Shown here piece by piece: positions 9,607-18,356 of a DNA stretch of 64,000 nt; within the stretch, counting starts at the first letter, position 1; each line of letters begins with the position of its first letter. Made by a program: the position numbers and the translations under genes. Location: positions 35,400 through 99,399 of the forward strand of contig NZ_JAPVQY010000025.1 in the NCBI RefSeq assembly GCF_027257875.1, in the 5' to 3' direction. Source of the DNA: Burkholderia sp. IMCC1007 (GTDB taxonomy: Bacteria; Pseudomonadota; Gammaproteobacteria; Burkholderiales; Burkholderiaceae). The notes below the pieces were generated by a model. That model did not search any database. It saw only the letters and a list, made by a program, of their open reading frames with translations, and was not told the origin of the DNA.

Positions 9607-9993
9607 TCACTTCATCTGCATCAACTGCACGAGGTTCCCGCACGTATCGTCGAGCACCGCGACGCGCACCGGCCCCGCATCGATCGGCGCCAGCGTGAAG
9701 CGCACGCCGAGCGCGTCGAGCCGCGCGAACTCCGCGTCGAGATCGTCGACCTGGAACGACGCCGCCGGAATGCCGTCCTCGTAGAGCGCCTGCCTGTATG
9801 GCCCCGCGGCGCGATGATTGCACGGCTCGAGCAGCAGCTCGGTGCCGTCCGGCTGGTCCTTCGACACCACCGTCAGCCAGCGAAACTCGCCCACCGGCAC
9901 GTTGTTCTTCAGCCTGAAGCCGAGCGTGCCGGTGTAGAACGCCAGCGCCTTGTCCTGGTCGTCGACGAAGATGCTCGTCACGTAGATACGCAT
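9607..9993 (-). CDS. VOC-superfamily (glyoxalase/bleomycin-resistance-like) protein
   Basis: 128 residues with a typical VOC beginning (MRIYVTSIFVDDQDKALAFYTGTLGF) and second half (GIPAASFQVDDLDAEFARLDALGVRF, ending DTCGNLVQLMQ). Length and the beta-alpha-beta-beta-beta pattern match single VOC folds. The N-terminal metal ligand position has Thr rather than His, and the C-terminal position is Gln (NLVQL), so a metal-dependent lyase or dioxygenase is unlikely. It is close to the PhnB/YraH-like subgroup commonly annotated as glyoxalase or extradiol-dioxygenase-family protein. Neighbours give no pathway hint. Role unknown. Confidence 0.85.
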   Translation of the reverse strand: MRIYVTSIFVDDQDKALAFYTGTLGFRLKNNVPVGEFRWLTVVSKDQPDGTELLLEPCNHRAAGPYRQALYEDGIPAASFQVDDLDAEFARLDALGVRFTLAPIDAGPVRVAVLDDTCGNLVQLMQMK

Positions 9994-10041
9994 TCGTTCC
10001 TCTCCGGATGACGCGCGCGGCCGCGCGCATTGCTGTTCCGC

Positions 10042-10962
10042 TTACGTGATCTGATACGTCGACGCCGGCACGAATTCCTCCGGCATCGCGCGATCGCCGA
10101 GCTCCAGCACCGAGCGCTCGATCGTGCGCGTCATCGCATCGAGCGCCAGCGCATTCGGCGCGAGACCGAACGGCTCCGCGACCTCGTTCGCGATCGCTTC
10201 GAGCGCGATCAGCGTGTACGCGATGAACACGCAGATCAGCGGCGTGAAGAACTCCGTCGAATCGACGAGACCGAACGGCAGCAGCACGCAGTACGCATAC
10301 ACGGTACGGTGCAGCAGCACGCTGTACGAGAACGGGATCGGCGTCGTCAGAATCCGCTCGCAGCCGCCCACCGACTTGCCGAGCTCGGCGAGTTGCGCGT
10401 CGAACATCCAGCACGTCGCGTCGCTGCCCGGCGCGCGACCGAGCGCGCGCACGATGCCGCCGCGCAACTCGTCGAGAATCGCGACCGGCTGGTAGCGCTT
10501 GTGTGCGAACGCGGCGGCACGTTCGGCGCCGAGGATGCGCTGCAGGTCTGCCGACGCATCGGTATGGCGCAGCTGATGCTTCAGCGCATACGTGAACGCG
10601 ATCAGCAGATCGGCGAGCCGGTCGCGTTCGGCGTCGCCGACGCTGTCGGGCAGGTAGCGCCGCAGTTGCGACGTGACGGTGCGCGCCGCGATCAGCAGGT
10701 TGCCCCACAGATGCCGCGCCTCCTTGAACCGCTCGAAGCTCGCGTTGTTGCGAAACGCGAGGAAGATCGCGAGCGCGAGGCCGAACAGCGTGAACGGCGC
10801 GGTATTGAGCGGAATCTTCTCGCCGAAGATGCGCCCGTTCGTGAACACCGCCAGCGTACTGACGATCGCCATGAACACGAGTTGCGGAATGATCGATTGC
10901 AGCACGGAGCCGTTCCACACGAACAGCATCCTGAGCCAGTTTTGTCTTGGTCTGACGATCAT
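10042..10962 (-). CDS. Bestrophin-family (YneE-like) membrane channel protein
   Basis: 306 residues from an ATG at 10962. The N-terminus MIVRPRQNWLRMLFVWNGSVL, the segment FLAFRNNASFERFKEARHLWGNLL (about 65-88) and the region SYSVLLHRTVYAYCVLLPFGLVDSTEFFTPL (about 205-235) are characteristic of the bacterial bestrophin-like family (UPF0187/YneE). Four hydrophobic segments are visible (about 20-40, 53-70, 208-225 and 232-252). Family members form pentameric ion channels in the inner membrane; known bacterial members conduct monovalent ions. The frame is open for another 46 codons upstream but that part crosses the hairpin expected to terminate cioAB and has no family similarity, so the shorter start is preferred. 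No strong Shine-Dalgarno is visible. Confidence 0.85.
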   Translation of the reverse strand: MIVRPRQNWLRMLFVWNGSVLQSIIPQLVFMAIVSTLAVFTNGRIFGEKIPLNTAPFTLFGLALAIFLAFRNNASFERFKEARHLWGNLLIAARTVTSQLRRYLPDSVGDAERDRLADLLIAFTYALKHQLRHTDASADLQRILGAERAAAFAHKRYQPVAILDELRGGIVRALGRAPGSDATCWMFDAQLAELGKSVGGCERILTTPIPFSYSVLLHRTVYAYCVLLPFGLVDSTEFFTPLICVFIAYTLIALEAIANEVAEPFGLAPNALALDAMTRTIERSVLELGDRAMPEEFVPASTYQIT

Positions 10963-11014
10963 GATCTTGTCTCGACTGCCAAAGGAATACGCAATGCACA
11001 CCGTGCGCCCGATG

Positions 11015-11039
11015 CGAAACGGCCCGCGCGTGGCGGGCC
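11015..11039 (-). terminator. Probable terminator downstream of cioAB
   Basis: A perfect 7-bp stem (GGCCCGC at 11021-11027 with GCGGGCC at 11033-11039) is followed, reading the reverse strand, by GTTTCGC. The T tract is short, so efficiency is uncertain. It lies about 90 bp after cioB and before the bestrophin-like gene. Confidence 0.5.
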
Positions 11040-11128
11040 GCTGTCGCGTCGATACCAGGCCTGATGACGGGATGCGCTGCGCGTGATGATACGCCCGCAC
11101 CGGCCGTGCCCGTCACCGGGCCCGCGCG

Positions 11129-12136
11129 TCAGTGATAGCCGGCGTCGCCCTCGCGCACCTTGCCGCGGAACACGCGGTACTGCATCGCGTTGTACACGAG
11201 GATGACCGGCAGCACGATCACGGTGCCGACGAGCGCGAACAGCTGGCTCGAATGGCTCGACGATGCCTCCCAGATCGTCAGCGACGGCGGCACGATGTTC
11301 GGCCAGATGCTGATCACGAGCCCCGTGTAGCCGAGGAACACGATCGCGAGCGTCAGCAGGAACGGCGTCGCCTCGTGCCGGTGCTTCACCGTGTGGAAGA
11401 TGCCCCACACGCATGCGACGACGAGCACCGGCACCGGCAGGAACCAGCCGAGATTGCCGCTGCCGAACCAGCGATGCGCGACCGCCGGCAGACCGATCAC
11501 GGTCCACAGGCTGACCACGCCCATCACGGCCAGCAGCACGCCCGTGAGCGGCTTCATCAGGAGCCGCATCTTGCGCTGCAGCTCGCCGTCGACCTTCAGG
11601 ATCAGCCAGCCGCAGCCGAGCGTCGCATAGGTGACGAGCACGCCGATCCCGCAGAACAGGCTGAACGGCGACAGCCAGTCGAACGGCCCGCCCGCGAACT
11701 GGTTGTTCACGATATGGATGCCCTGCAGCAGCGAACCGAGCGTGATCCCCTGGCAGAACGCGGCGAGCGCGGAGCCGCCGATGAACGCGAGATCCCACAG
11801 GTGCTGCGTGCGGTTCGCTTTCGCGCGCAGCTCGAACGCCGCGCCGCGGAAGATCAGCCCGACCACCATCAGGATCAGCGGCAGGTAGTTGGCCGGCAGC
11901 AGCGTCGAGTAGACGACCGGGAACGCGCCGTACAGCCCCGCGCCGCCGAGCACGAGAAAGGTCTCGTTGCCGTCCCACACCGGCGCGACGGTATTCAGCA
12001 TGACTTCGCGTTCGACCTTGGCATCGAAGAACGGAAACAGCAGGCCGATGCCGAGGTCGAAGCCGTCCAGCATCACGTAGATGAACACGCCGAGGCCGAT
12101 GATCGCGGCCCACACGACAGGAAGATCGATCTGCAT
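11129..12136 (-). CDS. cioB: Cyanide-insensitive terminal oxidase subunit II (CydB-like)
   Basis: 335 residues. It begins IDLPVVWAAIIGLGVFIYVMLDGFDLGIGLLFP, the standard CydB opening, and shows about eight to nine membrane helices. GAAFELRAKAN and APVWDGNETFL are conserved CydB motifs. It pairs with CioA to form the quinol oxidase in the inner membrane. It starts 3 bases after the cioA stop, so the two are one operon. A third small CydX-type subunit is not seen between cioB and the terminator, consistent with the CIO branch. In Pseudomonas and Burkholderia this branch supports respiration in the presence of cyanide; that is family knowledge. Confidence 0.95.
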   Translation of the reverse strand: MQIDLPVVWAAIIGLGVFIYVMLDGFDLGIGLLFPFFDAKVEREVMLNTVAPVWDGNETFLVLGGAGLYGAFPVVYSTLLPANYLPLILMVVGLIFRGAAFELRAKANRTQHLWDLAFIGGSALAAFCQGITLGSLLQGIHIVNNQFAGGPFDWLSPFSLFCGIGVLVTYATLGCGWLILKVDGELQRKMRLLMKPLTGVLLAVMGVVSLWTVIGLPAVAHRWFGSGNLGWFLPVPVLVVACVWGIFHTVKHRHEATPFLLTLAIVFLGYTGLVISIWPNIVPPSLTIWEASSSHSSQLFALVGTVIVLPVILVYNAMQYRVFRGKVREGDAGYH

Positions 12137-12139
12137 GGC

Positions 12140-13540
12140 TTACTCCGCTTCGGTGACGTTCAGCGGCGTGGACAGCGCGCTCTTGCGCAACCCCGGATGC
12201 CGGTGCATTTCGATATACCCGGCGTGCGCGGCCGGCCCGCGCTTCATCAGTTTCAGCATGTAGTAGATACCCGTTCCGAACACCAGGAAATACACGACCA
12301 CGAAGATCAGCAGCGACACGCCGACCTGCTGCGCGCTGAGCGGCGCGACCGAATCGATGGTACGCAGCACGCCGTACACGGTCCACGGCTGCCGGCCGAC
12401 CTCGGTCGTGATCCAGCCGGCCAGCAGCGCGACGATGCCCGACGGCCCCATGCACACGACGAACCACTGGAACCAGCGCGTTTCATACAAACGCCCGCCC
12501 TTTCTCAACAGCAGCCCGAGCACGGCGGTGAGCAGCATCAGCATCCCGAGGCCGGCCATGATGCGGAACGTCCAGAACACGACCGGCGAATACGGGCGGT
12601 CCTGCGGCGGGAATTCCTTCAGCCCGCGAATCTCGCCGTCCCAGCTGTGCGTGAGGATCAGGCTGCCGAGGTGCGGCACCTGGATCGCATAGCGCGTCGT
12701 TTCGGCCTGCATGTCGGGCAAGCCGAACAGGTTCAGCGCGGTGCCGCCCTTCTCGGTTTCCCACAGCCCCTCGATCGCGGCGATCTTCGCCGGCTGGTAT
12801 TCGCGCGTGTTCAGGCCGTGCGCATCGCCGACGACGATCTGGATCGGCGCGAGCAGCAGCAGCATCCACAGCGCCATCGAGAAGGTGCGCTTCACCGGCT
12901 CGTCGCGGCGCCCCTTCAGCAGGTGCCATGCGCCGCATGCGGCGACGATGAAGCCCGCGACGATGAACGCCGCGATCGTCATGTGCACGAGGCGATACGG
13001 GAACGACGGGTTGAAGATGATCTTGAACCAGTCGACCGGCACGACGAGGCCGTTCTCGATCTTGTAGCCTTGCGGCGTCTGCATGAAGCTGTTCGACGCG
13101 AGGATCCAGAACGTCGAGATCAGCGTGCCGACCGCGACCATCAGCGTCGCGAAGAAGTGCGCACGCGGGCTCACGCGCTGCCAGCCGAACAGCATCACGC
13201 CGAGAAAGCCGGCTTCCAGGAAGAATGCCGTCAGTACTTCGTAAGTCAGCAGCGGGCCGGTGATGTTGCCCGCGACGCGCGAGAAGCCCGCCCAGTTCGT
13301 GCCGAACTCGTAGGCCATCACGACGCCGGAGACGACGCCCATCCCGAAGCCGATCGCGAAGATCTTCGACCAGAACTGGAACATGGATTTGTAGGCGGCG
13401 TCGCCGGTGACGAGATAGCGCCATTCCAGCACCGCCAGGAAGCTCGCCATGCCGATGCTGATCGCGGGAAACACGATGTGGAACGACACCGTGAACGCGA
13501 ACTGCAATCGGGCGAGATGGAACGCATCGAAGATTTCCAT
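12140..13540 (-). CDS. cioA: Cyanide-insensitive terminal oxidase subunit I (CydA-like)
   Basis: 466 residues, shorter than Escherichia coli CydA (about 520), in line with the short Q-loop of the CIO subgroup. The heme ligand His21 is in SFHIVFPA. The quinone/heme motif GRQPW is present (TTEVGRQPWTVYG, about 390), as is the conserved AYEFGTNWAGFS. Nine membrane helices are expected. The enzyme oxidises ubiquinol and reduces oxygen to water without pumping protons. The upstream 400-bp gap carries the promoter; I saw no clear FNR/ANR box there. Naming as cio rather than cyd rests on length and Q-loop. Confidence 0.95.
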   Translation of the reverse strand: MEIFDAFHLARLQFAFTVSFHIVFPAISIGMASFLAVLEWRYLVTGDAAYKSMFQFWSKIFAIGFGMGVVSGVVMAYEFGTNWAGFSRVAGNITGPLLTYEVLTAFFLEAGFLGVMLFGWQRVSPRAHFFATLMVAVGTLISTFWILASNSFMQTPQGYKIENGLVVPVDWFKIIFNPSFPYRLVHMTIAAFIVAGFIVAACGAWHLLKGRRDEPVKRTFSMALWMLLLLAPIQIVVGDAHGLNTREYQPAKIAAIEGLWETEKGGTALNLFGLPDMQAETTRYAIQVPHLGSLILTHSWDGEIRGLKEFPPQDRPYSPVVFWTFRIMAGLGMLMLLTAVLGLLLRKGGRLYETRWFQWFVVCMGPSGIVALLAGWITTEVGRQPWTVYGVLRTIDSVAPLSAQQVGVSLLIFVVVYFLVFGTGIYYMLKLMKRGPAAHAGYIEMHRHPGLRKSALSTPLNVTEAE

Positions 13541-13949
13541 GACCGTAATTTGCTCGTGGTTGTGAGGACGTCAGCTCGAAGCAGGAAATCGCGCGACGGC
13601 TTCGCGACGGCACGTGCAACTTGGACGGATCGAACAGTGCACGGCAACGAAGCGTGAATGACGATATCGCGTTTCAGACGATACTCGCAATCGTGCAAAC
13701 GTGCGCTGAAACTGTGCTTTTCCGGGCGCCGGAGATGTGTGTACGGAAAACCCATTTCGGCGCCGAAAGGCCGTCAGCTGTACTGCTTTGCGCAGTGCAA
13801 CGCTGTATATCCGCGGGATGATCGCGCGCTCTTACCATCGTCCCGAAACCTGCCGGTGGCAAACGGGCGCGACGCCGCGCCCCGCCGCCGGCAGAACCCC
13901 GTTCCCGCCGGCTGGCGCACGCGCCCGCCGATCCCCTGGAGAAAACCGC
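13541..13949. other. 409-bp divergent promoter region (cioAB / fdhD)
   Basis: It holds the promoters for cioAB (minus) and the moco operon (plus). It contains a small inverted repeat, TTGC-gcagt-GCAA, near 13790. No protein-like frame with a start signal was found; I could not identify an ANR/FNR site (TTGAT-N4-ATCAA). Confidence 0.5.
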
Positions 13950-14822
13950 ATGGAGCCCAGCAACCGCCCCGACGCGCCCGCCGGCAGCAGCGCGTGCCAC
14001 GTGATGCGCCATCGCGCCGGCGACGCGCGGGACGCCGTCGATCGCGTCGTCGACGAGACGCCGGTTGCACTCGTGTTCAACGGCATCGCGCACACGGTGA
14101 TGATGGCGACCCCGATCGATCTCGACGCATTCGGCCTCGGCTTCGCGCTGAGCGAAGGCATCGTCGAGCGCGCGTCGGACGTCTTCGACATCGAAAGCGA
14201 ATGCCGGCCCGGCAGCGCCGAAGTGCGGCTCACCGTGTCGCAGCAGGCGTTCATGGCGCTGAAGGCGCATCGGCGCGCGCTGGCCGGCCGCACCGGCTGC
14301 GGCGTCTGCGGAATCGAAAGCATCGCGCAGCTCGACCTGCATCCACCGCGCATCGCGGCGGCCGGCGCGGCGGCCGGCATCGGCGCCGACGCCGTCGCGC
14401 GTGCCGCACGCGCGCTGCCGGCGCAGCAGATCCTGATGCGCACGACCGGCGGCATCCACGCGGCCGCATGGTGCGACCGCGACGGCGCCGTGCTGGAAGT
14501 CTGCGAGGACGTCGGCCGCCACAACGCGCTCGACAAGCTGATCGGCCGGCTCGCGCGCCGTCGCGCCGATCTCCACGCGGGCTTCGTGTTCCTGTCGAGC
14601 CGCGCAAGCTACGAGCTGGTACGCAAGGCGGCCCGGGTCGGCATCCCGATGATCGCGACGATCTCGGCGCCGACCTCGCTCGCGATCGACGTCGCGCGCG
14701 AGGCCGGCGTACGGCTGCTCGGCTTCTGCCGCAACGACGGCTTCGTCGAATACGTGTCGCCCGACGCGCTCCCGTCACCCGAACCCACGCATGCACAACC
14801 GCATGCGCTCACCGCTCGATGA
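13950..14822 (+). CDS. fdhD: Formate dehydrogenase accessory sulfurtransferase FdhD
   Basis: 290 residues; GGAGA lies 7 bases before the ATG. The key CxxC loop is present as GRTGCGVCGIES (about 110-121), and the nucleotide/moco-binding stretches TTGGIHAAAW, CEDVGRHNALDKLIG and SSRASYELV are intact. FdhD moves sulfur from IscS to the molybdenum cofactor before it is inserted into formate dehydrogenase. No formate dehydrogenase genes are in the window, but the gene heads a molybdenum cofactor operon and its stop overlaps the moeA start (ATGA). The C-terminal tail (PSPEPTHAQPHALTAR) is poorly ordered and not conserved. Confidence 0.96.
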   Translation: MEPSNRPDAPAGSSACHVMRHRAGDARDAVDRVVDETPVALVFNGIAHTVMMATPIDLDAFGLGFALSEGIVERASDVFDIESECRPGSAEVRLTVSQQAFMALKAHRRALAGRTGCGVCGIESIAQLDLHPPRIAAAGAAAGIGADAVARAARALPAQQILMRTTGGIHAAAWCDRDGAVLEVCEDVGRHNALDKLIGRLARRRADLHAGFVFLSSRASYELVRKAARVGIPMIATISAPTSLAIDVAREAGVRLLGFCRNDGFVEYVSPDALPSPEPTHAQPHALTAR

Positions 14823-16033
14823 AACCCCTGATCGATTTCGATACCGCCCAACGGCAGTTCGCCGGCGCGTTCGCGCCGCTGCACACGACCGTCTCCATGC
14901 CGATCGCGCAAGCGGCCGGCCACGTACTCGCCGCGCCGCTGACCGCCGCGCTCGACCAGCCGCCCGCCGACCACAGCGCGATGGACGGCTACGCCGTGCG
15001 TCACACGGATCTTGCGCACGGCGAGCCGCTGCGCGTCGCGCAGCGGTGCTATGCGGGCGACACGCCGGCGCCGCTCGCGCCGCGCACGGCCGCGCGCATC
15101 TTCACCGGCAGCATGATTCCGCCCGGCGCCGACACCGTCGTGATGCAGGAGCACGCGCACGAGAACGACGGCTGGGTCGCGTTCGATGCCCCGCAGCGCA
15201 GCGGGTCGCATATCCGGCGCCGCGGCGAGGAAGTCCGCGCCGGCGATCTGCTGCTGCCGGCCGGCGTGCGGCTCGGCGCGATACACGTGGGCGTCGCCGC
15301 GGCACAAGGCTGCGCGCACATCGACGTGCGCGCGCCGCTGCGGGTCGGCATCCTGACGACCGGCGACGAGCTCGTGCCGTGCGGCCAGCCGCGTGCGCCG
15401 CAGCAGATCTACAACAGCAATGCGCCGATGCTCGCCGCGCTGGTCGCGGGAACCGGTGCCATCGTCGCGGCGAACGAGCACGCGCCCGACACCGCGATCG
15501 CCGTCGGCCGGACGCTGCACGGGCTGGCCGCGCGCTGCGACGTGGTCGTGTGCGTCGGCGGCGCGTCGGTCGGCGACAAGGACCTGCTGCGCCCCGCGCT
15601 GAGCGCGTTCGGCGCATCGTTCGTCGTGTCGGGCGTGCGGATGAAGCCCGGCAAGCCCGTGGCGCTCGCGCGGCTCGATGCGCGGCCCGTCGTGCTGCTG
15701 CCCGGCAATCCGGGCGCCGCGATGATCGCGTTCGCGCTGTTCGTCGCGCCGCTGATCCGCCGTCTGCAGGGCCGCGACGATTGCGTGCCGGACGTACCGT
15801 CGCTGCCGATCGACATCAACGTCGAGCCGGATCCGCAGCGCGAACGTTTCGTGCGCGTGCGCCGCACCGTCGATTCCGGCGGCGCGCCCGTGCTCGACAC
15901 GCTGCGCGAGCAAGGCGCCGGCACGCTGCAGTCGCTCGTGCAGGCAAGCGGGCTCGCGCGGCTGCCGGCCGGACGACGCATCGCGCGCGGCGACGCGGTG
16001 CCGTACTACGATTTCGCGCAGTGGCTCGCATGA
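14819..16033 (+). CDS. moeA: Molybdopterin molybdenumtransferase MoeA
   Basis: 404 residues, usual MoeA length. It starts within the fdhD stop (ATGA overlap), so it is translationally coupled. Motifs: DHSAMDGYAV (about 57-66), FTGSMIPPGADTVVMQE (about 98-114), the GILTTGDEL loop (about 178-186), YNSNAPML, GGASVGDKD (about 250) and KPGKPVALA, GNPGAAM (about 300). MoeA inserts molybdate into adenylated molybdopterin to make active cofactor. The order fdhD-moeA-moaA-moaE-moaD covers cofactor sulfuration, metal insertion and the early pterin steps. Confidence 0.96.
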   Translation: MKPLIDFDTAQRQFAGAFAPLHTTVSMPIAQAAGHVLAAPLTAALDQPPADHSAMDGYAVRHTDLAHGEPLRVAQRCYAGDTPAPLAPRTAARIFTGSMIPPGADTVVMQEHAHENDGWVAFDAPQRSGSHIRRRGEEVRAGDLLLPAGVRLGAIHVGVAAAQGCAHIDVRAPLRVGILTTGDELVPCGQPRAPQQIYNSNAPMLAALVAGTGAIVAANEHAPDTAIAVGRTLHGLAARCDVVVCVGGASVGDKDLLRPALSAFGASFVVSGVRMKPGKPVALARLDARPVVLLPGNPGAAMIAFALFVAPLIRRLQGRDDCVPDVPSLPIDINVEPDPQRERFVRVRRTVDSGGAPVLDTLREQGAGTLQSLVQASGLARLPAGRRIARGDAVPYYDFAQWLA

Positions 16034-16069
16034 GCGCCGGCACGACGCGTGCTCGCCGCGCACGCACGC

Positions 16070-16130
16070 GCAGGAACTGTATTCCTGCATTTCGCTCGGG
16101 ATTGTGTCTCTGCCGGGAAAGTCCGGCAGA
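16070..16130. other. Two stem-loops between moeA and moaA
   Basis: The 184-bp gap contains GCAGGAA-ctgta-TTCCTGC (16070-16088) and TCTGCCGG-gaaagt-CCGGCAGA (16109-16130). Neither is followed by a good T tract, so they may be processing or pausing elements rather than terminators. They do not match the known moco riboswitch consensus as far as I can judge. Confidence 0.4.
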
Positions 16131-16217
16131 CTATCCTCACGATGAGGCTCGCCACGATCTGTGCGCCGACACGTCGGCGCAGTCGCGGCCGATCGGCGAC
16201 GCCACCCCGCTCACTTC

Positions 16218-17351
16218 ATGCAGGCAGACGCACCGATCGTGAATGCCATCGTTTCCGCCACATCGGCCGCCGCGTCATCCGGCGGCCCCTCGCCCGGCCC
16301 CTCGCCCGGCCCCTCGTCCCGCGCGCTCGACACGCTCGAGCGGCCGCTGCGCGATTTGCGGCTGTCCGTCATCGACCAGTGCAATTTCCGTTGCGGCTAC
16401 TGCATGCCGCGCGACAGCTTCGGCGCGGACTATGCGTTCATGCCGTCGTCCGAGCGGCTGTCGTTCGCCCACCTGGAAAAGATCGCGCGGGCGTTCGTCT
16501 CGCTCGGCGTCGAGAAGATCCGCATCACCGGCGGCGAACCGCTTTTGCGCCGCAACCTCGAAGCGCTGATCGAACGGCTCGCGACGCTGAACACCGTCGA
16601 CGGCAAGCCCGTCGAAATCGCGCTGACCACCAACGGTTCGCTGCTCGCCGCGAAGGCGCGCTCGCTGCGCGACGCGGGCCTCACGCGCGTGACCGTGAGC
16701 CTCGATGCGATCGACGAAGCCGTGTTTCGCAGGATGAGCGACGCCGACGTACCCGTCGCGCGCGTGCTCGCCGGCATCGAAGCCGCGCAGGCGGTCGGGC
16801 TCGCACCGGTGAAGGTCAACGCGGTGATCGAGCGCGGCACGAACGACGATCAGATCCTGCCGCTCGTGCGGCATTTCCTCCATAGCGGCGTGGCCGTGCG
16901 CTTCATCGAATACATGGACGTCGGCGGCGCGAATCAGTGGTCCGGCGACAAGGTCGTGCCGGCCGCGCGGATGCGCGAGCTGATCGAAGCACGCTATCCG
17001 CTCGTGCTCGTCGGCGAGCCGGGGCACGACGCAACCGCGATCCGCTGCCGGCACATCGACGGCTCCGGCGAAGTCGGTTTCATCGCGAGCGTGTCGCATC
17101 CGTTCTGCGGCACGTGTTCGCGCGCGCGCGTATCGGCCGACGGCCGGCTTTATACGTGCCTGTTCGCGACGCAGGGCACCGACCTGCGGCCGTGGCTCGA
17201 CGACGCCGAGCCGCACGAGCGCCTCGCCGCCGCCGTGCGCGATCGATGGACGCAGCGCGACGATCGTTATTCCGAGCGGCGGGCCGCGCGCGCGGCCCGG
17301 CCATCGGGCAAGACCTATCCGACCGTGCGCATGTCGCTCGTCGGCGGCTGA
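16218..17351 (+). CDS. moaA: GTP 3',8-cyclase MoaA
   Basis: 377 residues; radical-SAM enzyme for the first step of molybdopterin synthesis (GTP to 3',8-cyclo-GTP). The N-terminal SAM cluster is CNFRCGYC, followed by ITGGEPLLRR. The C-terminal second iron-sulfur cluster motif is FCGTCSRARVSADGRLYTC. The protein ends in Gly-Gly, essential in known MoaA. The first 36 residues are a low-complexity extension with PSPG repeats produced by tandem CCCTCGCCCGGC copies (about 16288-16318), absent from most homologs. The start is uncertain: 16218 is chosen, an in-frame ATG at 16161 has no better signal. Confidence 0.95.
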   Translation: MQADAPIVNAIVSATSAAASSGGPSPGPSPGPSSRALDTLERPLRDLRLSVIDQCNFRCGYCMPRDSFGADYAFMPSSERLSFAHLEKIARAFVSLGVEKIRITGGEPLLRRNLEALIERLATLNTVDGKPVEIALTTNGSLLAAKARSLRDAGLTRVTVSLDAIDEAVFRRMSDADVPVARVLAGIEAAQAVGLAPVKVNAVIERGTNDDQILPLVRHFLHSGVAVRFIEYMDVGGANQWSGDKVVPAARMRELIEARYPLVLVGEPGHDATAIRCRHIDGSGEVGFIASVSHPFCGTCSRARVSADGRLYTCLFATQGTDLRPWLDDAEPHERLAAAVRDRWTQRDDRYSERRAARAARPSGKTYPTVRMSLVGG

Positions 17352-17397
17352 CCGGCCGCCGTGCGAAGCGCGATGCACCGCCTACTGGAGAATCTTC

Positions 17398-17961
17398 ATG
17401 ACGAGTTTCACCGAATCCCGTGCCGCGCCGCCCGACGATCCGTCGCGTGCCGGCAGCCATCCCGATGTCGCTGACCCGCACACCGAACCGTCGCCGTCGA
17501 TTGCCGCCGGTTTCGAGGTACGCGTGCAGCATGCTGCGATCGACGCCGGCGCCGAACTCGCGCCGATCATTCGGAATCCGAATGTCGGCGCGGTCGTGAA
17601 CTTCCTCGGCGTCGTACGCAATGAAGGCGACGTCGACGATGTCGTCGCACTCGAAGTCGAGCACTACCCGACGATGACCGAGCAGGCGCTATGGAGCATC
17701 GTCGAGGAAGCCAGCGCGCGCTGGCGGCTCGAAGCGGTGAAGATCGTGCATCGGGTCGGACGCATTCCGCTCGGTCACACCGTCGTCATCGTCGTGGTGG
17801 CCGCCGCGCACCGCGCATCGGCGTTCGACGCATGCGAGTTCGTGATGGACTTCCTGAAAACGCATGCACCGTTCTGGAAGAAGGAGATCCGGCACGACGG
17901 CGTGGCCGGCTGGGTCGAACCGAAGGCGCACGACGATCACGCGATGCGGCGATGGGGGTGA
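17398..17961 (+). CDS. moaE: Molybdopterin synthase catalytic subunit MoaE
   Basis: 187 residues, longer than the usual 150 because of a 35-40-residue disordered N-terminus (Pro/Asp/Ser-rich). GGAGA sits 8 bases before the ATG. MoaE hallmarks are GAVVNFLGVVRNEG, LEVEHYPTMTE, HRVGRIPLGHTVVIVVV, HRASAFDACEFVMDFLKTHAPFWKKE (the active-site lysines) and W-V-E-P. With MoaD it converts cyclic pyranopterin monophosphate to molybdopterin. It lies between moaA and moaD on the same strand, gap 46 bp upstream and 70 bp downstream. Confidence 0.96.
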   Translation: MTSFTESRAAPPDDPSRAGSHPDVADPHTEPSPSIAAGFEVRVQHAAIDAGAELAPIIRNPNVGAVVNFLGVVRNEGDVDDVVALEVEHYPTMTEQALWSIVEEASARWRLEAVKIVHRVGRIPLGHTVVIVVVAAAHRASAFDACEFVMDFLKTHAPFWKKEIRHDGVAGWVEPKAHDDHAMRRWG

Positions 17962-18031
17962 ACGCGCCGGCCGTATTCGTTCGGCTTGCGCCGATTTCTC
18001 GGACTCCATCGATCACGCTCCGTACCTCGCC

Positions 18032-18289
18032 ATGAAACTGACGATCAAATACTTTGCGAGCATTCGCGAACAACTCCATATCGACGAGGAAATCGTCGAG
18101 ATCGATGCGCAGGAACTCACCGTCGACGCGTTGCGCCGCACGCTCGCCGCGCGTGACGCCCGCAGCGGGGAAGCGCTGCGGATGGACCGCCCCGTGCGGG
18201 CGGCCGTGAATCTCGAGATGGTGACGGGCGGGTTCGTCGTGCGGGAGGACAGCGAAGTGGCGTTCTTTCCGCCGGTGACGGGTGGGTGA
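18032..18289 (+). CDS. moaD: Molybdopterin synthase sulfur-carrier subunit MoaD
   Basis: 85 residues with the ubiquitin-like beta-grasp pattern (MKLTIKYFASIREQL...) and the obligatory C-terminal Gly-Gly (FPPVTGG) that becomes a thiocarboxylate. It supplies sulfur to MoaE. It is the last gene of the moco run. MoaD homologs end exactly at GG, as here, so the stop is right. The next gene converges from the other strand 67 bp away. Confidence 0.95.
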   Translation: MKLTIKYFASIREQLHIDEEIVEIDAQELTVDALRRTLAARDARSGEALRMDRPVRAAVNLEMVTGGFVVREDSEVAFFPPVTGG

Positions 18290-18356
18290 TCCGCTGCCCG
18301 GCATCTAGCGGCCGGGCGGCCGGCAGGCTGTCAGCCGGGCGATGCATCGCAAACGG

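Noticed and set aside
13541..13949. ANR/FNR-type site for cioAB
   Set aside because: No TTGAT-N4-ATCAA-like sequence found; the TTGC-gcagt-GCAA repeat is too weak to name.
16034..16217. Moco riboswitch upstream of moaA
   Set aside because: Only two simple stems are visible; the multi-stem moco RNA consensus could not be matched by eye.
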